64,000 nucleotides of DNA from Hsuehochloa calcarea (Eukaryota > Streptophyta > Magnoliopsida > Poales > Poaceae): assembly GCA_036346395.1 (NCBI GenBank), contig CM070604.1, positions 33,197,662-33,261,661 of the forward strand, in the 5' to 3' direction. Below the pieces are notes generated by a model. It was not told the origin of the DNA, did not search any database, and saw only the letters and a list, made by a program, of their open reading frames with translations. Positions 57,463 to 64,000 of the stretch are shown here, piece by piece. Numbering within the stretch: position 1 is the first letter of the stretch; every line of letters starts with the position of its first letter. The translations under genes were made by a program, and so were the position numbers.

Positions 57463-58299
57463 ATGTTTGATAATTTGAACCTAGAAGTTGTTAGGCTCAA
57501 ATCTATTAATCCTGATGATATTTGTGATTCCTGCTCTAACTTGCTTAAAGAATTGACATGCTTAAAATCTGCTCATTCCTCTGTAGTGAATCAATTAAAA
57601 GATGCTCTTGATGAACTAGAATCTCTCAAGTCTAGTTCTGTGTGCATGGATGCTATTTCTCTTGATGTGACTGCATTGGATGCTATCCCTTTAACTTGCT
57701 CAAACTGTGGTTTGCTTGAATTAAAATTGGATAGCGCCTTGAAAGAATTTCAAAAATTTGATGCTAGTCACACTTGCTCTCATTGTAAGAATAATAGGAT
57801 TAAAATGCAAGAGATGACAGAAATAGTTATGTACTCTAGATCTACTTCATGTGAAAATTGTCCTAAGCTCACAATTGAGATTGAAGCTCTAAACAAGACT
57901 CTAGAAGAAAAAGCTAAAATTGAAAAATCCATGTCTTTTACTGCTTCTAAGAAAGTTATTGACTCTAGCTCTTGTGTCTTGAATGCTGAAGTTGAAACAA
58001 TTGTTGGTAAGATACAAGAGGCTTTTAGAGTTAAATTTAAGGAGCAGTTGAATAGGATTAAGGATTCCTATTGTGCGTCTTGTGAGGCTTTGAAAGTGGA
58101 AGTGGATCTTCTTAAGAGTAAGCATGATGAGGCAATCAAGTCAAGAAAGTGCACTAGACGTGAGGATCTAGCCAAAGAGAATGATTACCTCAAAGTTACT
58201 CTTGAGAGCTTTTCTAGTGGGAAAAAGAAACTCAACATGATTCTTGACCAATCCAAAGTGAGTGTGAAAAATAGTGGCCTGGGTTTTAATCCCCTATAG
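57463..58299 (+). pseudogene. Copia gag coiled-coil region with regular CxxC pairs
   Basis: A 278-codon open frame rich in K, E, L and S, predicted by eye to be coiled coil. Five CxxC pairs are at residues 21-24 (CDSC), 79-82 (CSNC), 105-108 (CSHC), 130-133 (CENC) and 204-207 (CASC). Similar Cys-pair coiled coils occur in grass copia polyproteins. A function such as metal binding or oligomerisation is inference. It is followed by an in-frame stop at 58297-58299 (CAG to TAG would explain it). Confidence 0.78.
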
Positions 58300-58335
58300 C
58301 ATTCCAAGAATCACCCACCTAATATTGCAAGAGTT

Positions 58336-58938
58336 GTGAAAAGTGGTCTGTTTGAGGTAGAACCTCCTAAGCCATCCAAGGTTGCTTTCAAATCTGCAGG
58401 TTTTGGTCAAACTCTTTCAAGCAAGAAAGGCGCTTCTGTTTCACCAGTACAAACCCCTCAAAAGATCAAGTACCATTGCACTTTCTGCAAGAAAGATGGT
58501 CACACTGTTGAGTTTTGCTTCCGAAGAGCAAAGAATGAGAGAAAAGAGAGGATGAGCGCTTTGAGAACCATTAGAGGAGTCCCTTCACCTGCTATAGTCT
58601 CTAGAGCCAGGCAGGCTGTTTTTCGTACTACACATAGGCCTAGGTTTGTAGAGAACTTCGCTGACTCTTTTGGTGGGTCTAGGCAGCATTTTAGTTTAGG
58701 ATATCGTGAGGAGAGACCACGGGCAGCATCTAGACAGGGGGAGTATCGATCTTTTGGTAGATCATTTCGGAGAGGTTTAGGGGGTTCTCCTGTGCATTCT
58801 TATGATTTTGTTCTTCATCATTTTTCTGCTGCTTCTACTGTTGTTCCCAGGCATCGTGCATCTCAGTACTGGATTCCTAGATCTTTTATCACTAACCCCA
58901 GTACTGAGGCACAGATGTTTTCTGCTTGTGCTTTTTAG
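58336..58938 (+). pseudogene. Copia gag-pol linker with second zinc knuckle
   Basis: YHCTFCKKDGHTVEFCFRR is a complete CCHC knuckle (C48, C51, H56, C61). The rest is basic and R/S-rich with no known fold, ending at SACAF and a stop, followed at once by the protease frame. Confidence 0.8.
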
Positions 58939-59332
58939 GTTCGTCGTGCGAGGAAGGAGGACATATGGCTTGTTGACTCCGGGTGTTCTCGACATATAAC
59001 CGGAGATTCTAGATGGTTCTCCTCCCTCACACGTGCATCCGACAATGAATTGATTACATTTGGGGATGCTTCTACCGGGACCGTGACTGCCAAGGGCACT
59101 ATGCGCGTCAACAACAAGTTCATGCTTAAAGACGTCGCTTTGGTAATTAAACTGATGTATAATCTTCTATCTGTGTCTATGCTGCTTGATGAGGGTCTAG
59201 AAGTGAGGTTTAAAAGTGGTGAGTGTAGAGTTCTAGATTCCTCGGTGAGCTTGTCTTTGAGATCTCCAGATTTGAGAAGATCTTTTGTGCAAATTTCAGT
59301 ATTTCTTCAGCTTCCAGTCCTAGATGTCTTGT
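58939..59332 (+). pseudogene. Copia protease
   Basis: WLVDSGCSRHITGD contains the aspartic protease active site (DSGC variant of DSGA, normal for copia). FGDASTGTV, LKDVALVIKLMYNLLSVSML and a short GECRVLDSS tail follow. The frame closes at 59332 in a stretch where the gag pre-integrase linker would continue. Confidence 0.85.
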
Positions 59333-59339
59333 AGTCTCT

Positions 59340-60254
59340 GATTCTCATGATCTTGTTTTGTGGCATCATAGACTTGGGCATATAGGCTTTGATCATTTGT
59401 CTAGAGTTAGTTGCATGGATTTGATTAGAGGTTTGCCTAGGCTGAAGGCTGTTAGAGATCTTGTGTGCTCACCCTGTAAACATGGTAAGATGGTGTCTGC
59501 TTCCCATCCACCTCTTACCTTGGTGATGACTGACGGACCAGAACAGCTTCTGCACTTAGACACTATTGGTCCTTCTAGAGTTCAGTCAGCTGGTGGGAAA
59601 TGGTATGTGCTTGTGGTTGTGGATGATTTCTCCAGGTATTCATGGGTTTATTTTCTGGCTTCTAAGGACGAGGCTTTTGGCTTCTTTAGAGAATTAGTCC
59701 TTAGACTTGCTGTTGATATTCCTAGAGCTTTGAGAGCCATTAGGAGTGACAATGGGACAGAATTCAAGAATTATTCCTTTTCTACCTTTTGCACTGATAG
59801 GGGAATTGAGCATATGTTTTCTTCACCTAGAGTTCCCCAGAAGAATGGTGTTGTAGAGAGGAAGAACATGACCCTTGTAGAGATGGCTCGGACCATGTTA
59901 GATGAGCATTCTACTCCTTGGAGATTTTAGGCTGAGGCGATCTCTACTACTTGTTATATCTCTAATAGGGTTTTCTTGAGATCTGTGATTGAGAAGACTT
60001 CTTTTGAGCTTAGATTTGGTCATTCACCCAAAGTCTCTCATTTTAAGATTTTTGGTTGCAAGTGCTTCATTCTTAAACATGGCAACCTTGATAAATTTGA
60101 GTCTAGATGTTCTGATGGCATATTTCTTGGATATCCTGCTCATTCTCGTGGCTATCGTGTATTTAATGTTGACACTAACAAAATTGTTGAGACTAGCGAA
60201 GTCACTTTTGATGAGGCTAGTCCTTGTACTAGACCCGATGCTACAGGTACATAG
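59340..60254 (+). pseudogene. Copia integrase
   Basis: The zinc site HHRLGH...CSPC (H4, H8, C37, C40 of the frame from 59358) leads to the catalytic triad D68 (HLDTIGPS), D131 (RSDNGTEF) and E167 (NGVVERKN) with 35 residues between the last two. The frame stops at 59928-59930 where TGG appears to have become TAG (PWRF stop AEA). It resumes with SNRVFLRSV, the GCKCFI region and IFLGYPAHSRGYRVFN, and stops again at 60252-60254. The catalytic residues are intact but the chain is broken. Confidence 0.88.
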
Positions 60255-60261
60255 GTTCCTG

Positions 60262-61656
60262 AAATTCAAGAAAGCATCTTCGTCGATGATGACTATGAGG
60301 ATGAGGACCCGATACATCCTCCAGTCACTTCTGAGAGGGTTGGAGAGCCTGCTACTACTACTCCAGTTTCAGCTGAGCAGCCTCCTCCTATCTTCACCGA
60401 CGACTTGAGTGGCTTTATTCCTACCTCCACAGCTCGTGAGGTAGAGGCCACTTCTGCACTAGGAGCTCCTCTTCATATTCAGCGACTGCATCCACCTGAG
60501 CTGATGATTGGGGATCTTCAAGAGCGAGTCACTCGCTCAAGGTTTATTTCTCCTGATTCTCATGCTCATTCTGCTTTTGTCGCTTCTTTTGAACCCCGAG
60601 ATTTCACCCATGCTTTATCTGATGCCTCTTGGGTCAATGCCATGCATGAAGAGCTTGAAAATCTTGAAAGAAACAAAGTCTGGACCTTAGTTGAGACTCC
60701 TTCTGATTCTCATGTTATTGGAACAAAATGGATTTTAAAAAATAAGCAAAGTGAGGATGGATTGGTTGTTCGCAATAAGGCTAGACTTGTAGCTCATGGT
60801 TATTCCCAGGTAGAAGGCTTAGACTTTGAAGAGACCTTTGCTCCTATAGGTAGATTGGAAGCAATTCGCATTTTACTAGCATTTGCAACATCCAAGGGTT
60901 TCAAGCTTTTTCAAATAGATGTTAAAAGTGCTTTCTTAAATGGTTTCATAGAAGAAGAGGTCTTTGTCAAGCAACCACCTGGTTTTGAAAATCATAAGTT
61001 CCCAAACCATGTTTTTAAACTCTCCAAGCTTGGTATGATAGGCTTAAGAGTTTCTTGATTGAAAAAGATTTTAAAATGGGAATGGTTGATAAAACCTTGT
61101 TCACTGTCAGGCATGGCAGTGATTTCTTATTGGTTCAGATTTATGTGGATGATATCATATTCAGTGGTTCTTCTCATGCTTTGGTGTCTAGATTTTCAGA
61201 TTCTATGAGCAGTGAGTTCGAGATGAGCATGATGGGAGAGTTGACATGCTTCCTTGGTCTTCAAGTTAAACAACTGAAAGAAGGCACCTTCATCCACCAG
61301 AGTAAGTATACAAAGGACCTTCTTCGGCGCTTCAATATGGGAAGTAGTAGGCCAATGTCTACTCCCATTGCCACAACCACCGTGCTGGACCCTGATGAGG
61401 ATGGAGAGCCCGTGTACCAGAAGGAGTACCGCAGCATGATTGGCTCCCTCCTCTACCTCACAGCGTCGAGGCCGGATATACAATTTGCTGTATGTCTGTG
61501 CGCTCGCTTTCAGGCTTTCCCTTGTGCTTCTCATCGTCAAGCAGTACGTCGCATCTTCAGGTACCTTCAAGATACTCTTGACTTTGGACTCTGGTATTCT
61601 TCTTCTTTTGCTCTCTCTATTCGAGCAATTTCTGATGCTGATTTTGCGGGGTGTAG
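60262..61656 (+). pseudogene. Copia reverse transcriptase and truncated RNase H
   Basis: An acidic and proline-rich linker leads to RT: SWVNAMHEELENLERN, WILKNKQSEDG, ARLVAHGYSQVEGLDFEETF, FQIDVKSAFLNG. A short deletion near 61030 removes the KQAPR-type motif and shifts the frame (WYDRLKSFL lies in the new frame). The next frame (61055-61696) has IYVDDIIFSG, the copia YVDD site, ELTCFLGLQVKQ, YRSMIGSLLYLTASRPDI and the first part of RNase H up to DADFAGC. LTR B begins at 61657. Confidence 0.9.
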
Positions 61657-63864
61657 TGTAACACCCTGTCTATTCGGAAGACAAGATGTCACCTAACAAG
61701 ACAACCTACTATTCAATTCATAAGATTAACATCGCATTCAATGCTAAAGAAACGATTAACCATTATAACAATCTATAGCTTAATAACAGTTCATCTATAA
61801 ATTTAAACGAGAATTAACCAAAGCGATAATAATGGACCTCCAAGTGACAATTATTACAGTCCATTACATTATAAATAAAACTGAAGAGATGTAAATAGAA
61901 CTTTAACGAATGACTATTTATTTCATGTGCATGGAACGTGCTGGACTACACCCTCCCGCTAGCAACCGTTTCACTGGAATTCACCTAAAAATAAATAAAA
62001 GCAAGAGTGAGTCGAAACTCAGCAAGCACAACATATACATTCACATAGAATACTGTATCGAAACAATCCACCAAGTACATCATTTACTTCATGAATTTAA
62101 GAAAGCACGGTATGAATGAATGAATGCATTGAAGGAGAATGGACTTTCCACATGTTTATACCGGTATAACTAGTGACACACTCGTCGGTGTTCACTTAAG
62201 CCCGCTCTTAACCAAGAGCGGGGATCCAAGTCCGTATGAAGAACGTTTCATACGGAATGTCCGAAACTGCCTACATTGGAATGGTAGGTCTTACATGCCC
62301 ATATTGGAATTAATGGGACTTAATCAAGTTTCCACTCCCGTGGACAGCAACTGAATTATGTATGCATGACATGAAAACATAACTTGGCATTCAACTCAAT
62401 GTATCATCGAATAAGGTATTGAACTCTACCACATCATACTCAAATCACATGAATATTCATAATTTACCAAGTTAACATGAAATCAATGAATTCACACAAA
62501 TTAAACATTTGCACTTGCCTTCCGTGTGGTGACGTGTTGTGAAACAACGAAGGTGTCCTTCCACCCACCGTCTCACCGCCTACACAAGTATTACCACGTA
62601 TTACGGATAATTGAATATGGCACAGCTACAAGTGTACTACGAAGCTCTCTAGTCAACCCACTCATCCTAAGGGTTCAATTTGACATCTACACCAAAAGTC
62701 CAGATTATCGTTCTACGGGCAATTGCACAAGAAAATTCGCCATTAATTATCTGTAACTCTAAACGACCTGAAACCAGTGCTCACTGATTCTTAACTGATC
62801 AGGCTACAAAACCTTAGTTGGCGGAATCTTCTGATTCGGCCAAAACAGAGGGGTAATTAACTGCTAAACCTAACCCATCTACGTCAGTCCAGAAAACAGA
62901 TCAGCAGTAAAGAAAATAGTGTAACTTTTAGCCTACTGATCCAAATGGAATGATCTTTATCAACTTGGAAAGATAATTTCAAGATCTACAATAACTTAGC
63001 TGGGGGAATATTCTTATTCGGCCTCTATTTTTAACAAAACGAGGGACAAACCTACTGACCACAGATTTCAGACAGATTGGACAGTTCGTATTGAAAAATT
63101 CATATCTCTCAAACTACTGGTCGGATTTTTCTCATCTTGGTGCCAAAAGAAAGCTAACGAAACCAGGAACAAATCTCTAGAAGGGCAAAACCCCAAATTC
63201 GGCCTCTAAAGTACTGTAACAAGCCGCGCAACATTCTGATCAAATCTGTAGATTTTGGAACTCTAAACCGACGTGACTCAAATGATCTCTACCGCAACAA
63301 AACTTGATCAAACAAATAACCGGGGTGCTCGTTACCCTTGAAGACCCGTAGCACGACGAAGAACCACTCCCCGCTGGTCTTCCTCCTTCTTCCTTGGCCG
63401 GCCACACCACAACGAACAACCGGCGAAGAAACGACCCGCCGGAGGACAGATCGGAGGAGAAGCGCCCGGGGATCTTGGAGACCAACTTCGGGAGCACCAA
63501 TGGCCGGCGATCGGGGGAGGAGGCGGCGCCCAAACCAGGGAGGAGGCGCCGGCCTATGGAGGGTGGAGAGGGGAGGGGTGGCGGCTAGGTGGGAGGGGAG
63601 GTGGCCTATTAGGGTTGGGGGAAGTGGTGCACCCCCCCTTTTATATGGCCGGCCTCCTAGTGGGCCGGCCGGCCCCCCTCCCTTGGCCCAGGTTAGCGGC
63701 AAACTATGATAACCCCCCTACGGACTGGAAAATTCTGAAAAAAACTAATTCTTTCTCTCCCTCCGACTTCCCTCTTTTACCGAATGCGGTTCCGGAGAAA
63801 TTTGAATCTCGTATTCGAATAAATTCCAAACTATACGAACTAGCGGAATTTATGAGGTATTACA
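61657..63864 (-). repeat. 3' LTR of element B (family F)
   Basis: It runs from TGTAACACCCTG to GAGGTATTACA, 2.2 kb, and is highly similar to 13546-15738. On the right it is bounded by a minus-strand polypurine tract, so it is the 3' LTR and element B extends to the right out of the window. The left flank, TGTAG (61652-61656), should recur at the far end of element B. The insertion interrupts copia RNase H. Confidence 0.92.
63639..63646 (-). promoter_or_regulatory. TATA box of the F-type LTR
   Basis: On the minus strand CATATAAAAGGGG lies in the GC-rich block of LTR B. The counterpart in LTR A (15504-15510) is CATAAAA. It is followed on the minus strand by an AACCCTAAT-type leader. Confidence 0.6.
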
Positions 63865-63877
63865 CTCTATCCCCCTT
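63865..63877 (-). other. Polypurine tract of element B
   Basis: On the minus strand AAGGGGGATAGAG directly precedes the LTR start TGTAATACC. This fixes orientation and identity as a 3' LTR. Confidence 0.85.
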
Positions 63878-64000
63878 AGAAAAGATTCGACCTCGAATCT
63901 ACGTGGCAACTTCAAGAAGGAAAGATGAATAACTTAAATAATTACCTGAAGCGAACAGGTCGGGGTATTGTCCTCGCATGCGGGACTCCAACTCCCAAGT
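63878..64000 (-). other. 3' end of the interior of element B
   Basis: The minus strand contains GATTCGAGGTCGAATC, the counterpart of the TCGGGTCGAGAT sequences upstream of the purine tract in the two gypsy elements of this window, supporting gypsy affiliation of family F. The interior continues past the window. Confidence 0.6.

Larger units (their letters stand above)
56898..61656 (+). mobile_element. Decayed Ty1/copia interior (SIRE/Maximus-like), truncated at both ends
   Basis: Order gag zinc knuckle, coiled-coil region, second knuckle, protease, integrase, RT, RNase H: integrase before RT marks copia. The gag opening MALHSLSDEQLEKLPEDDFALL and two CCHC knuckles fit the SIRE/Maximus (Opie-like) lineage. 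The N-terminal gag is missing at the left. RNase H is cut at DADFAGC by LTR B. Stops at 57456, 58299, 59930 and 60254 and a shift near 61030 inactivate it. Confidence 0.88.

Noticed and set aside
13546..63864. LTRs A and B as the two ends of one giant element
   Set aside because: A has its primer-binding site on its left and B its polypurine tract on its right, so the interiors point away from each other. They belong to two different minus-strand elements.

Overview
This is repeat-rich nuclear DNA of a grass (Poaceae). The evidence is nested LTR retrotransposons of grass-typical gypsy and copia lineages, a large CACTA transposon, and one small plant gene for an AGP23-like arabinogalactan peptide. 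No rRNA, tRNA or organelle sequence was recognised. The species cannot be fixed from the sequence alone.

Layout. 1-15738: a minus-strand LTR element (element A; right-end LTR 13546-15738, primer-binding site 13532-13543) is split by a complete plus-strand Ty3/gypsy chromovirus (1970-13218; 3.06 and 3.08 kb LTRs, target duplication CCTGG). 15739-20000: unidentified sequence and LTR scraps in both orientations. 20000-32335: a small island that looks non-LTR. It holds the AGP23-like gene (20200-20373, minus) and a 9.9 kb CACTA element (21500-31384, target duplication TCC). The CACTA element has two minus-strand genes, TNP2-type transposase and TNPA-like/Ulp1-like, and arrays of palindromic subterminal repeats. 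32335-34517: an internally deleted CRM-like gypsy element with gag and protease but no RT, RNase H or integrase. 34518-46000: three copies of a 4.4 kb LTR family (called G here) in alternating orientation, with a clean solo LTR of a second family (F) inside the first (35091-37492, target duplication ATTGC). 46224-47825: a CRM-like LTR with primer-binding site and leader. 47826-56888: an F-type LTR split by the remains of a gypsy element that kept most of pol (48603-51799) and its 3' G-type LTR (52011-56532). 56891-61656: a decayed copia (SIRE/Maximus-like) internal region, cut off inside RNase H by another F-type LTR (61657-63864) whose element continues past the right edge.

How the parts relate. 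Nearly everything is selfish DNA. The order of events can be read from target duplications: the 1970-13218 gypsy entered element A, the solo F LTR entered a G LTR, a G element entered an F LTR, and element B entered the copia element. The only gene that looks like host coding sequence is the AGP23-like peptide, whose start codon lies about 1.1 kb from the CACTA left end. Most pol genes are broken by small indels. In the youngest-looking element many differences between the paired LTRs sit in GCAGC-like contexts, so some breaks may be consensus errors rather than true mutations.
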